A DNA stretch of 64,000 bases from CAVVIG01 sp050249955 (lineage in GTDB: Bacteria > Acidobacteriota > Vicinamibacteria > Vicinamibacterales > CAVVIG01): assembly GCA_050249955.1 (NCBI GenBank), contig JBFWPN010000001.1, positions 620,001 through 684,000 of the forward strand. The letters are read 5' to 3'. The position numbers and the translations under genes were made by a program. This document shows, in pieces, positions 42,171-50,734 of the stretch; position 1 is the first letter of the stretch; every line of letters begins with the position of its first letter. The notes beneath the pieces are model-generated. The model searched no databases and was not told where the DNA came from. It worked only from the letters and a program-made list of their open reading frames with translations.

Positions 42171-45100
42171 ATGTCCCTGAAATCGTTCCTGACCGCGCTG
42201 CTCCTGCTCGTCGCTGCGCCCGCGTGGGCCCAGTTCGACGCGGGAGCCGTTCTCGGCACCGTCCGCGACAGCAGCGGCGGCGTGCTGCCGGGCGTCACCG
42301 TCACGCTGCGCAGCCTCGACACCGGCATCAGCACCACCCGGACCACGGACGAGCGTGGCAACTATGAGTTCCCGACCGTCCGCATCGGCGCCTACTCCGT
42401 CACCAGCGAGCTGCAGGGCTTCGCCACGCGCGAGGTGACCGACGTGCGGGTCGCGGTTGGCGCCCGGCTGCGCGTGGACCTCGACCTGAGTGTCGGGGCG
42501 GTCTCCGAGTCGGTGAGCGTGACGGGCGCTGCGCCGCTGCTCGAGACCGACTCCAGCCAGCGCGGCCAGGTGATTACCGGGGAGCAGACCCGCGCCCTGC
42601 CGCTCAATGGTCGCGAGTACTCGGCGCTGGCCCTCCTCTCGGCCGGGGTGCGGCTGTCCGCCTTCAACAACGGCAGCTCGAACACCCCCCGCGAAGGGTC
42701 GTTCAACGTGAACGGGCTGCGCAGCACGTTCAACAACTTCCTGATCGACGGCGTGGACAACAACGCCTACGGTACGAGCAACCAGGGCTTCTCGAACCAG
42801 GTGATGCAGCCGCCGCCGGACGCGATCGGCGAGTTCAAGGTGGTGACCAACAACTCGAGCGCGGAGTACGGGCGGGCCGCCGGGGCCACCATCAACGTCG
42901 TCTATCGCAGCGGCACCAACAGCCTGCACGGTGCGGGCTGGGAGTTCGTGCGAGACACCGCCATGAACGCCACCGGGTTCTTCAAGCCGGCGACCGGCAA
43001 GCCGCAGATGCACCGCGACCAGTTCGGCGGAGTCATCGGCGGTCCCATCGTCAGGAACCGGGCGTTCTTCTTCGCCGACGCCGAACTCTACCGCCAGACG
43101 CGCAAGGTGACCGGGAACAGCTCCATCCCGACGGCGGCCAATGCCGCCGGCATCCTGCCGGTGGCCATCCGCGATCCCAGGACCGGGATTACCTACGGCG
43201 CCGGCACGCCGATTCCTCTGACCGCGTTTGCCAGGAAGGTGCTGTCGTCCCTCCCGACGCCCACGGGCGCGGGCACGGCGAACAACTACACCATCCTCCA
43301 GGAGTTCACGAACGACACCGACAAGGCCGGAGGCAAAGTCGACCTGCAGCTCGCACCGGGGCTCTCGACGTTCGGGCGCTATGGATGGCGCGACCTGAGC
43401 ACCTTCGACCAGCCCGGCATTCCGCTGCCGGCGGGCGGCGACGGCAACGGCACCATCTACGCACGCAGCAAGCAGCTCGCGCTGGGGATGACGTGGGTGC
43501 AGAGCCCCACGCAGCTGCTCGAGGTGCGGTTCGGGTACGGGTCGACCGAGGCCGGCAAGGGCCCGCCCGGCCTGGGCACCGCCAGTGCGCTCGAGCAGTT
43601 CGGCCTCACCGGGCTGCCCTCGGATCCGCGGATTGCCGGTGGGCTGCCGACCCAGGTCATCACGGGCTTCACCACCCTCGGTCGCCAGGCGACCAACCCG
43701 CAGTGGCAGTACCCGACGGTCTGGAACCCCAAGGTCAACTACACGTGGCTGGCCGGCGCCCACTCGATGAAGGCCGGCTACGAGTTCCAGCGGATCAACA
43801 CGCAGGTGCAGGACGTGAACCCGCTCTACGGCCGCGACGCCTATAGCGGCCAGTACTCCAGGCCCGCTGGCGCGGCGGCGGCGAACATCTACAACCTGGC
43901 CGACTTCATGCTGGGTCTCCGCTCCAGTTACTCGCTGAGCAATGTGCTGGTGGCCGACGTCCGCCAGCACATGCACTTCGGCTACGTGCAGGATGACTGG
44001 CGGGTGCGCGATGGGCTGACGCTGAACGTGGGGCTGCGGTACGAGTACGCGTCACCGCAGTGGGAGAAGAACAACATCCTCTCGAACTACGACCCCATCG
44101 CGCGTACGATGATCGTCGCCCGGGACGGGTCCATGAAGGACCGTTCGACCATCAACCCGGACCGGAACAACGTCGGGCCGCGCCTGGGCTTCGCATGGAC
44201 CGTCGCCGACCGCACCGTGGTGCGCGGCGGGTGGGGCCTCAGCTACGTTCACTTCAACCGGGCAGGCGGCGGCAACCTGCTGCCCATCAACGGCCCCCAG
44301 GTGATCAACGCCGTGGTGAACCAGAGCCCCTCGGACGCCGCCTTCGTGCCGACGGAACTCGGCTACCCGGCAGGGCTGACGGACCCATCGAAGTTCAACC
44401 CGCTGACGGCCAACATCACGTACATGCCCGAGGACTACCACTCCAGCCCCGTGCAGAGCTGGTACATCTCGGCGCAGCGGGAGCTCGGTCGCGGTTTCCT
44501 GGTCGATGCCGCCTATGTCGGCAACCGTGCCGACGATCTCCTGCTCTTCGCCAACTACAACCAGGCTCGTCCGAACAACGCGGCAGGGTCGCTGTCGCTG
44601 CAGGCGCGCCGGCCGATCCCGGAGTTCTCCGACATCACCTATGCCTTCAACGGCGGCAAGTCGCGGTACCGCGCGTTCCAGGGGAAGGTGGAGTGGCGCT
44701 ACCGGACGAAGTTCTCCGTGCTCAGCTCGTTGACGTTGTCCGAAGCGAAGGACAACGGCGCCGGCTCCCTCGAGAACACGAACGGCAACTTCCCCGCCCC
44801 GCAGGACTTCTCCAACATGGATGCGGACTTCAGCTACTCGGGCTATCACGAACCGTTCAACAGCAAGACGAGCGTGGTCTGGTCGCTCCCCTTCGGCCGC
44901 GGTGAGCGCTGGGGCTCGACTCTTCCGGCCGTGCTCGACGCGCTGGTCGGTGGCTGGCAGCTCGCGGCCATCAACAGCCTGAACGCCGGAGAGCCGGTCA
45001 CCTTCACCTACACGCCGACCACGCCCTTCATCGTGTCGGGAATCGCACAGGACTTCCGCGGTGCGAACAACTACCGCCCCAACGTGACCTGCGACCCGTA

Positions 45101-45416
45101 TGCGTCGAACCGGACGATCACCGGCTGGTTCAACGCCAGCTGCGTGTCGATTCCCACCGACCCCAGCCAGCCGTTCGGCAATGCGGCCCGCAACAGCGTC
45201 CGCGGTCCGCACTTCTGGCAGGTGGACCTCGCCGCCAGCAAGACTGTGCCGGTGACCGGCCAGATCAGGCTCGAACTTCGCGTCGAGGCCTTCAACCTGC
45301 TCAACCGCACCAACTTCCGTGCCCCGAACGGGAACCGCAGCTCGAACGCCTTCGGCACCATCACCAGCACCTACGATCCCCGTCAGCTGCAGCTCGGCGC
45401 GAAGCTGCTCTGGTAA
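42171..45416 (+). CDS. Oar-type giant TonB-dependent receptor, probable Pho-regulon member
   Basis: A 1081-residue outer-membrane protein with a signal peptide (FLTALLLLVAAPAWA). It has a carboxypeptidase-regulatory-like domain (GAVLGTVRDSSGGVLPGV), an Oar-type plug with LPLNGREYSALALL and LIDGVDNNAYG, and a long barrel ending in LLW. It is similar in plan to the 31-34 kb receptor. I chose ATG 42171, which gives the signal peptide; the frame is open to 42117. The repeat array upstream suggests phosphate control. A strong T-tailed terminator follows. The ligand is unknown. Confidence 0.85.
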   Translation: MSLKSFLTALLLLVAAPAWAQFDAGAVLGTVRDSSGGVLPGVTVTLRSLDTGISTTRTTDERGNYEFPTVRIGAYSVTSELQGFATREVTDVRVAVGARLRVDLDLSVGAVSESVSVTGAAPLLETDSSQRGQVITGEQTRALPLNGREYSALALLSAGVRLSAFNNGSSNTPREGSFNVNGLRSTFNNFLIDGVDNNAYGTSNQGFSNQVMQPPPDAIGEFKVVTNNSSAEYGRAAGATINVVYRSGTNSLHGAGWEFVRDTAMNATGFFKPATGKPQMHRDQFGGVIGGPIVRNRAFFFADAELYRQTRKVTGNSSIPTAANAAGILPVAIRDPRTGITYGAGTPIPLTAFARKVLSSLPTPTGAGTANNYTILQEFTNDTDKAGGKVDLQLAPGLSTFGRYGWRDLSTFDQPGIPLPAGGDGNGTIYARSKQLALGMTWVQSPTQLLEVRFGYGSTEAGKGPPGLGTASALEQFGLTGLPSDPRIAGGLPTQVITGFTTLGRQATNPQWQYPTVWNPKVNYTWLAGAHSMKAGYEFQRINTQVQDVNPLYGRDAYSGQYSRPAGAAAANIYNLADFMLGLRSSYSLSNVLVADVRQHMHFGYVQDDWRVRDGLTLNVGLRYEYASPQWEKNNILSNYDPIARTMIVARDGSMKDRSTINPDRNNVGPRLGFAWTVADRTVVRGGWGLSYVHFNRAGGGNLLPINGPQVINAVVNQSPSDAAFVPTELGYPAGLTDPSKFNPLTANITYMPEDYHSSPVQSWYISAQRELGRGFLVDAAYVGNRADDLLLFANYNQARPNNAAGSLSLQARRPIPEFSDITYAFNGGKSRYRAFQGKVEWRYRTKFSVLSSLTLSEAKDNGAGSLENTNGNFPAPQDFSNMDADFSYSGYHEPFNSKTSVVWSLPFGRGERWGSTLPAVLDALVGGWQLAAINSLNAGEPVTFTYTPTTPFIVSGIAQDFRGANNYRPNVTCDPYASNRTITGWFNASCVSIPTDPSQPFGNAARNSVRGPHFWQVDLAASKTVPVTGQIRLELRVEAFNLLNRTNFRAPNGNRSSNAFGTITSTYDPRQLQLGAKLLW

Positions 45417-45440
45417 AGCTGGACTCGCGCCATCCAACCG

Positions 45441-45477
45441 GGGTCGGCTCCGCACATGCGGGGCCGGCCCTTTTTTT
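45441..45477 (+). terminator. Intrinsic terminator after the 42-45 kb receptor
   Basis: A 13-bp stem with two G-U pairs (45441-45453 with 45458-45470) and an ACAT loop is followed directly by seven T. It is the strongest terminator in the window. Confidence 0.9.
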
Positions 45478-45509
45478 CATCTGCGGTGAGGTGCGTGGAG
45501 ACTCGGCGC

Positions 45510-46208
45510 TCAGAGGCCGGCGAGGAAGCGCAGCAGGACCGCGGCGACGACCGAGGGCTCGTCGAAGACGGTCAGGTGGTGACCGTCCAGGCGTACGCAT
45601 GTGGCCGCCGGTCCGGCTGCCTGGATGGCGTCGGCATTCCGGGCCGGTACGGCCTCATCTCCGTTGAAGGCCAGGTTGAGCATCGGCAGGGGACACTGCC
45701 GCAGGTGCCGTGTCGCATCCACGTCGATCACCGCACGCAGGCGCCGGGCGATCGTGGCAGCAGGCACGCGGCGCCACGTTTCGCGCTTGGCCGCACGGCG
45801 GGCGCCCGCCGAGGGATCCACCCAGGACGGCAGGCGCCGAAGCAGGCGCAGCAGTGCCACCATCCATGGACGGGTCAGGAAGGCGATGCGGCGCAGGTGC
45901 GGCCGGGGCAGCCGCACGAAGGTCGCCATGAGGACCAGCGCACGCACGCGCGATGGGCGGCGCGAGGCGAGGCAGAGGGCGAGCGGGCCGGAGAACGAGA
46001 ATCCGACGAGGATCACGTCGCGCAGATCGCGCGTGGCGTGGTCGACGTGATCGAGCAGCGTCTCGTAGTCGTTCGGGCCGGTCGTGGGCAGCTCGACGAC
46101 AACGGCCCGAATCCACGGGGGCAGTTCGGCGATGAGCGGCCTGTAGAACACGTCCGTGCCGTCGAGCCCCGGCAGCAGGACGAGCGTCAGGAGCGGCCGC
46201 GCGGTCAG
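45510..46208 (-). CDS. Alpha/beta-hydrolase
   Basis: A protein of about 232 residues. LVLLPGLDGTDVFY is the usual N-terminal strand and oxyanion region. The nucleophile elbow is GFSFSG, and the late GDEAVPARN and DGHHLTVFDEP supply Asp and His. The substrate is unknown. No ATG, GTG or TTG lies between the upstream gene and the conserved core. The only natural start is a CTG at 46208 that overlaps the upstream TGA as CTGA, so initiation probably relies on translational coupling. The frame is open further upstream, through the wHTH gene. Confidence 0.7.
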   Translation of the reverse strand: MTARPLLTLVLLPGLDGTDVFYRPLIAELPPWIRAVVVELPTTGPNDYETLLDHVDHATRDLRDVILVGFSFSGPLALCLASRRPSRVRALVLMATFVRLPRPHLRRIAFLTRPWMVALLRLLRRLPSWVDPSAGARRAAKRETWRRVPAATIARRLRAVIDVDATRHLRQCPLPMLNLAFNGDEAVPARNADAIQAAGPAATCVRLDGHHLTVFDEPSVVAAVLLRFLAGL

Positions 46209-46444
46209 GACGCCTTCGGGAGCACGACCGGCCCGCCGGATGTGCGGCGCAGGAAGGCTCCGCCGCGGGTCTTCGCGAGGAATCCGCGGTCCACCAGGGC
46301 AGCCAGCGCCCGGTCGCACGCCTCCGCCGGCAGGTTCCACAGGCGCCTCGCCTGGGCGGCCGTCACGATGAGGTCGGGCATCTCGATGAAGTCCACCGCG
46401 ATCCGCATGATGGCTTCCTCGCGGTCGATCACCAGCACTGTCAT
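46205..46444 (-). CDS. Small winged-helix-like protein
   Basis: A 79-residue protein with a predicted helix-turn-helix (TAAQARRLWNLPAEACDRAL) followed by a wing-like hairpin (GFLAKTRGGAFLRR). It may bind DNA or be a protein-interaction wHTH. There is no receiver or ligand domain. Its stop overlaps the start region of the hydrolase gene by four bases, so the two are translated together. Function not known. Confidence 0.6.
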   Translation of the reverse strand: MTVLVIDREEAIMRIAVDFIEMPDLIVTAAQARRLWNLPAEACDRALAALVDRGFLAKTRGGAFLRRTSGGPVVLPKAS

Positions 46445-46505
46445 ACACCGTCTCCTTCTCTCCGAATCGTCCGACCTCGAGGCGGCTGTGCCTGGCCGTG
46501 CCGGC

Positions 46506-47252
46506 CTACGCCGCCCATGAACCGTTCCTGTAGAGGGTCAATGCCACGTCCACGTTGGCGCGCAGCGTGGCCGCGATGGAGTCCCAGTCCTTCGCGCAGC
46601 GCAGCAGTGTCTTCCACGAATACAGGTGCTTGGCCTTGTGGAAGTCGCTGTTGGCCACGTAGGGAAAGTGCTTCAGCGACGTGACGGAGAAGAGGTCGTC
46701 ACGATTCGCCGCCTCCCAGACGTCCACCAGATGGGTCAGGGACTTCCGGTTGTCCCAGAGGAAGCAGGTGCTGATCTCCACGCGCCGCGTCGTGCGGTGA
46801 TGCGGGTGGCAGGCGATGCTCAGCGCCCCCTGCGACCGGATCTCCTGCAGGATGTCGCGCGCCGTCTGGTCCGCACTGATCCACTTCCGGATGTTGAGCG
46901 CGATGATGTGCGAGTTCTTGCGGCTGCGCAGGTTGTTCTGCGTGATCTCGGCGCCGGGGATGACCAGCAGATCGTAGAGCCGCCTGGCCCGGATCGCCTC
47001 CGCCTGGATCTCGGCCATGTACGCGTCGAACCGCTCCTCGGTGACCGAGAAGTGCCGCCGGCCGAGCGACACAATGCGTCCCACGCGGCCGAGCAGGTCG
47101 CGCTCCATCAGGATGTGGTCGGTAATGGCGATGACGTCGAACCGGCCGGTCTGCCCGTACAGGTCGATGACCTCCCGCAGCGACAGGCGCCCGTCGCTCC
47201 AGGTGGTGTGGACGTGGAAGTCGCACAGGAGGAACGGCTCGTATCCCGGCAC
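46506..47252 (-). CDS. PHP-domain metal-dependent phosphoesterase
   Basis: A 248-residue PHP protein. The metal ligands are in DFHVHTTWSDG (residues 11-21), ITDHI, an E in GAEIT, CHPHH and NSDFH, so all four PHP motifs are present. Such proteins hydrolyse phosphomonoesters such as histidinol phosphate or nucleotide 3'-phosphates; the substrate cannot be told. The start GTG 47252 lies one base after the glycosyltransferase stop, so they form an operon. Confidence 0.8.
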   Translation of the reverse strand: MPGYEPFLLCDFHVHTTWSDGRLSLREVIDLYGQTGRFDVIAITDHILMERDLLGRVGRIVSLGRRHFSVTEERFDAYMAEIQAEAIRARRLYDLLVIPGAEITQNNLRSRKNSHIIALNIRKWISADQTARDILQEIRSQGALSIACHPHHRTTRRVEISTCFLWDNRKSLTHLVDVWEAANRDDLFSVTSLKHFPYVANSDFHKAKHLYSWKTLLRCAKDWDSIAATLRANVDVALTLYRNGSWAA

Positions 47253-47253
47253 G

Positions 47254-48003
47254 TCAGGCCCTCACGTCGACGTGGGTGCGATCGGCCGGGCGGTGCCGCA
47301 GCACCTCCGACCAGAAGTTGCGGACGTAGAGTCCGAACACGGCACGCTTGCCAAGGGCGTGGTAGCGGCGGGCCGAGGTCCACAGCCAGCACTCACCTGC
47401 CAGGTCCACCTGCCCGATCGGCGTCAGCCGGCGTCCGAGGTTCGTGTCCTCGCCGTGGAACTCGATGCTCCGGTCGAAGCCGTTGATGCGGGCCAGTGCC
47501 TCTCGCTTCACGGCGAAGTTGCCACCGTAGAGGATCGCGCCGATCCCGAGCGCGTGGTGAACCAGCCAGTGCGTGGGTGGCGCCAGCAGCCAGTCGTAGG
47601 CTCGGATGAGTACGCGCCCCGACCGGTCCCAGTCGAAGAAGCGATAGGGCCCGGTGACCGCCACCAGCGCCGGCCGCACCGTGAAACGCCGCTCGATCCG
47701 CGCCAGCCAGGTCAGCGGCGGGCGGCAGTCGGCGTCGACGTAGGCCAGCACGTCACCGGTGGCCGCCAGCCGCCCGGTCTCACGCGCCGTCACGAGCCCG
47801 CGGACCGGCTCGTGTATGACGCGGACGCCCGGGATCGCGCGCGCGATCCCGGCCGTGCCGTCGGTGCTGGCGTTGTCGACGACGATGATCTCGTCGGGGG
47901 GGCGGGTCTGTGCCAGCAGCGCATGCAGGCACGGACCGAGGTATCCGGCTTCGTTGTACGCGCAGACGATCGCGCTGATCGTCTGCCGCCGTGCACCCGT
48001 CAT
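47254..48003 (-). CDS. Family 2 glycosyltransferase
   Basis: A 249-residue GT-A enzyme. AIVCAYNEAGYL opens the nucleotide-binding fold, IIVVDNASTDGT follows, and the metal-binding DxD-type motif is YVDADCRP at about residues 87-94. A later HGEDTNLGRR holds the probable catalytic base. There is one possible membrane-associated segment near residues 143-160. It transfers a sugar from a nucleotide donor, probably to a glycan or lipid. It is followed directly by the PHP gene. Confidence 0.82.
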   Translation of the reverse strand: MTGARRQTISAIVCAYNEAGYLGPCLHALLAQTRPPDEIIVVDNASTDGTAGIARAIPGVRVIHEPVRGLVTARETGRLAATGDVLAYVDADCRPPLTWLARIERRFTVRPALVAVTGPYRFFDWDRSGRVLIRAYDWLLAPPTHWLVHHALGIGAILYGGNFAVKREALARINGFDRSIEFHGEDTNLGRRLTPIGQVDLAGECWLWTSARRYHALGKRAVFGLYVRNFWSEVLRHRPADRTHVDVRA

Positions 48004-48076
48004 TCCCCCTCAGCCTACGAGGCTGGTGTAACAGGGGGCGCCATGGCCGTTCAACGGGCGTGTGAAATCGGGCGGG

Positions 48077-48532
48077 CTACTGCGAGGCTTTCTCGAGTGG
48101 AGCCAGGACGATGTACCAGCTCTCGCAGTCCATCGTGGACCCACCGCCAAGGGCGACGGTGAAGGCAAGGTTGAGCGAGGGAATGTCCCAGCGCTGCCGG
48201 GCCCGGCCCCCCTCCATCATCACGCGGTAGGGCTGGAGCAGGTTCTCGCGCGACTCGTGCTCGCGGTGCTCTTCCTGGACCCCCTTGAAGATCGCGAACT
48301 CGCGGCGCGGGCCGAGGTGCACCTCGAACTGGGGCACGCTGTTGACGAAGTGGTCGTAGATCTTCTCGGCGTATCGCCCGTCGGACTGCTGGCACGACTG
48401 CCAGTTGCCCTCGAGGATGTTCTTCGGGTCGCTGTGGTAGGGGATCCACTCCTGCGCCGAGGCCACGCGCGGCGCCAGCACGACCGCCAACAACCCCACG
48501 GTCACCGCCATCCGTCCGAGCACACGTCCCAC
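48077..48532 (-). CDS. Secreted protein of unknown function
   Basis: A 151-residue protein with a signal peptide (VTVGLLAVVLAPRVASAQ). The mature part has two Cys, Trp-rich ends (EWIPYHSD, CESWYIVL) and charged middle helices. I chose GTG 48532 because GGAGG lies seven bases upstream; ATG 48511 is the alternative. It lies divergent from the orphan response regulator. No family was recognised. Confidence 0.6.
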   Translation of the reverse strand: MGRVLGRMAVTVGLLAVVLAPRVASAQEWIPYHSDPKNILEGNWQSCQQSDGRYAEKIYDHFVNSVPQFEVHLGPRREFAIFKGVQEEHREHESRENLLQPYRVMMEGGRARQRWDIPSLNLAFTVALGGGSTMDCESWYIVLAPLEKASQ

Positions 48533-48593
48533 GTCACGCCCTCCGCGCGCACACCCCGAAATCAGGCGCAGGATAGCATGCAGCCTGCCGCAT

Positions 48594-48649
48594 CCGTAAC
48601 CCAGATTTAACAGGGACGATACCCTGTCGAAACTCCGGCTCGGTAGTGT
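48594..48649 (+). promoter_or_regulatory. Four-unit Pho-box array and -10 of the orphan PhoB-like regulator
   Basis: CCGTAAC (48594), ATTTAAC (48605), ACGATAC (48616) and TCGAAAC (48627) lie at exact 11-base steps, and all end in AC. TAGTGT (48644-48649) follows after ten bases. ATG 48661 is 12 bases further. No -35 box is present. It suggests autoregulation or control by PhoB. Confidence 0.72.
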
Positions 48650-48660
48650 GGACCTACCTC

Positions 48661-49350
48661 ATGCCGAAGCATCGCGTACTCATCGTCGAGGACGAGCAGG
48701 ACATCGCCGGGCTGATCAAGCACACGCTCGAGCGGTCTGGCGGCGCGGAGGCGGAAATCGTGGGCAGCGGTGACGCCGCGTTGAAGGCCGTCTCGGCGCG
48801 GCCCCCGGATCTGATCATCCTCGACCTGAACCTGCCGGTCCTGAGCGGGCTCGAGGTGTGCCGCCTGCTGCGGCAGCGGTCGGATGCGCGGCACCTCCCC
48901 ATCATCATGCTGACGGCCAAGAGCAGCGAAGCCGACCGGGTGACCGGGCTGGAGATGGGGGCAGACGACTACGTGACCAAGCCCTTCAGCCTGCGCGAGC
49001 TGACGGCGCGGGTGAAGGCGGTGCTGCGACGGGCCACGTCGCCCGAGGAACGGCCGGCATCGGTGTACAGCGGCGCGCACCTGGTGGCCGACTTCGACGC
49101 GGTGTCCGTGGAGGTGGATGGGGCGCCGGTGCGGCTCACGCGCCGCGAGTTCGAGCTGCTCCGTTACCTCGTCCAGAACAAGAACCGTGTCGTGTCACGC
49201 GACCGGCTGCTCGAGCGGGTGTGGGGCTACGACCGGCTGGTCGAGACCCGGTCGGTGGACGTGCACGTGGGGCGCCTCCGCCAGAAGCTGGGCGCGGCCG
49301 GCCAGCAGATCGAGACCGCCGTCGGGCTGGGCTACCGGTTCATCGACTGA
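48661..49350 (+). CDS. Second PhoB-type response regulator, without adjacent kinase
   Basis: A 229-residue OmpR/PhoB-family regulator with acidic EDE (10-12), phospho-acceptor Asp55 and the Lys of TKPF. It has a winged helix with VDVHVGRLRQKLG. No histidine kinase is near, so it must be phosphorylated by a distant kinase, perhaps PhoR at 26 kb. I chose ATG 48661 over GTG 48646 because the receiver begins there and the -10 box overlaps the earlier start. Its promoter has a complete four-unit repeat array. Confidence 0.85.
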   Translation: MPKHRVLIVEDEQDIAGLIKHTLERSGGAEAEIVGSGDAALKAVSARPPDLIILDLNLPVLSGLEVCRLLRQRSDARHLPIIMLTAKSSEADRVTGLEMGADDYVTKPFSLRELTARVKAVLRRATSPEERPASVYSGAHLVADFDAVSVEVDGAPVRLTRREFELLRYLVQNKNRVVSRDRLLERVWGYDRLVETRSVDVHVGRLRQKLGAAGQQIETAVGLGYRFID

Positions 49351-49371
49351 ACACCGGGGCCGGCCAGCGCG

Positions 49372-49626
49372 TCACATCAGGCCGCGCGCCGTCTGAAGCG
49401 TCCACCCGTCGTCGAGCAGGTCTTCCACCTCGCGCCGGACCCGATCCAGCGTGCGTTCCACCCGGTGCCAGTCCTCGAGCACTTCACGCCACTGCACGCG
49501 GCGGTTCTCTTCGACGGTCACCTCCCACCCATCGAGGCCGCTCAGGGCGACGGAGTAGTGGCGAACGCGGCCGGGATAGACAACGTTCACGTCCAGCATG
49601 GGAATCACCTCGGGATATGCCGTCAT
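49372..49626 (-). CDS. Small conserved-looking protein of unknown function
   Basis: An 84-residue soluble acidic protein. An N-terminal beta-rich part (VIPMLDVNVVYPGRV) is followed by a helix rich in Glu, Arg and Trp (RVQWREVLEDWHRVERTLDRV). There is no signal peptide and no known motif. ATG 49626 lies near the Pho-box-like units of the divergent DUF6526 promoter. Coding is supported by the amphipathic helix and lack of competing frames, but no family was recognised. Confidence 0.5.
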   Translation of the reverse strand: MTAYPEVIPMLDVNVVYPGRVRHYSVALSGLDGWEVTVEENRRVQWREVLEDWHRVERTLDRVRREVEDLLDDGWTLQTARGLM

Positions 49627-49629
49627 CTT

Positions 49630-49675
49630 CCCGTACCCGCGTGTAACGTGGCTGTAAACTCTGGCGCACTACCCC
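49630..49675 (+). promoter_or_regulatory. Pho-box-like repeats before the DUF6526 gene
   Basis: CCCGTAC (49630), GTGTAAC (49641) and CTGTAAA (49652) start at 11-base steps. A CTACCC or TACCCC follows after 10-11 bases (49669-49675). The -10 is poor, so the site is less sure than the others. The reverse strand could serve the 49372-49626 gene instead. Confidence 0.45.
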
Positions 49676-49729
49676 AGCCGTGCGCCACGTCCAACGCGAA
49701 GCGATTACCCTCGTCCAGAAGGAGCCACG

Positions 49730-50164
49730 ATGTCCGAGACACAGACGTTCGAGACCCACGTCCGCCGCCTGCCCACGTCCGTCACCGTCCTCTACCTGTT
49801 GTTGCTGGCCAACCTGCTGTGGACGGCCTACCACCTGGTCACCGCCTTCTCCATCGGGGCGCTGTTCGCGTTCGTGGTGGCGCTGGCGCTGCCGTGGATT
49901 GGGGTGGTGTCGCGGCAGCAGACGCTGACGGTGCAGAACCGGGTGATCCGGTTGGAAGAGCGGCTGCGCTACGCGTCGGTGCTGCCGCCGGATCGCGCTG
50001 CGCAGGCGGACCGCCTGACCATCCAGCAGCTCGTGGCCCTGCGCTTTGCCTGCGACGAGGAACTGCCGGGGCTTGTGGACGAGGTACTTGCGGGCACGCT
50101 CAGCGACCCGAAGGCCATCAAGCAGCGCGTGCGGCAGTGGCGCGCGGATCACCTGCGCGCCTAG
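49730..50164 (+). CDS. DUF6526 membrane protein
   Basis: A 144-residue protein with two transmembrane helices (about 18-38 and 43-60), then a soluble helical part with QNRVIRLEERLRYASVLP, LVALRFACDEELP and KAIKQRVRQWRADHLR. I recognise this set as the DUF6526 family of Acidobacteriota and Bacteroidota, whose function is unknown. AGGAG lies seven bases before ATG 49730. The upstream direct repeats suggest a link to phosphate status. Confidence 0.7.
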   Translation: MSETQTFETHVRRLPTSVTVLYLLLLANLLWTAYHLVTAFSIGALFAFVVALALPWIGVVSRQQTLTVQNRVIRLEERLRYASVLPPDRAAQADRLTIQQLVALRFACDEELPGLVDEVLAGTLSDPKAIKQRVRQWRADHLRA

Positions 50165-50174
50165 GCCCGCGCGG

Positions 50175-50672
50175 CTAGTCGCGGATCGCCCGCAGCATGG
50201 CCGGGGTGGCAAACCACTGCACCGCCCCGGGTGCGGTGGGCGGGAGGCGCGCCACGTCGATGCGGCAGACGGCGCCCTTGCGGAATTCGAAGGGGTTCCT
50301 GGCACCCACGAGGCGCGCGGCGAGCCGTCCCAGGTCCGGCTCGTGCCCGACGAGCGCCACGCTCTTCCGTCGGGCGTGCTTCTTGAGCGCGTCGAGCAGG
50401 GCCGTGTGGCTGCCGTCCGGCGCCAGGGCGTCCACGACCACGATGCGTGGTGCGGGGTCGAAGGCCGCCGCCACGATCTCCGCCGTTTCGCGGGCGCGGA
50501 CGAGCGGGCTCGTGAGCACCACGTCGACCTGCACGTCCAGGCGTCCGAGCCCGCGTACGACCTTCCGCATGCGCGACTTGCCGTCCCGGGTCAGCGGGCG
50601 CAGGGTGTCGTCGGGCCAGGCCTCCCCACGTTCTTCGGCAATCGCATGTCGAATCAGGTAGAGCTGCACCAT
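50175..50672 (-). CDS. sixA: SixA-type phosphohistidine phosphatase
   Basis: A 165-residue histidine phosphatase without signal peptide. The catalytic RHA motif (LIRHAIAEE, His9) and the second His in LVGHEPD are present. Arg of SPLVRARETAEI completes the phosphate pocket. SixA removes phosphate from His in phosphorelay and PTS proteins. It converges with the DUF6526 gene and diverges from the Ppx/GppA gene. A Pho-box-like pair lies in the divergent gap. Confidence 0.82.
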   Translation of the reverse strand: MVQLYLIRHAIAEERGEAWPDDTLRPLTRDGKSRMRKVVRGLGRLDVQVDVVLTSPLVRARETAEIVAAAFDPAPRIVVVDALAPDGSHTALLDALKKHARRKSVALVGHEPDLGRLAARLVGARNPFEFRKGAVCRIDVARLPPTAPGAVQWFATPAMLRAIRD

Positions 50673-50734
50673 GCCGGTATTCTGGCGCGGCGCGACGGAC
50701 CTTGTAAACGAACCCGGCCCACCGGCCGCCGTGG

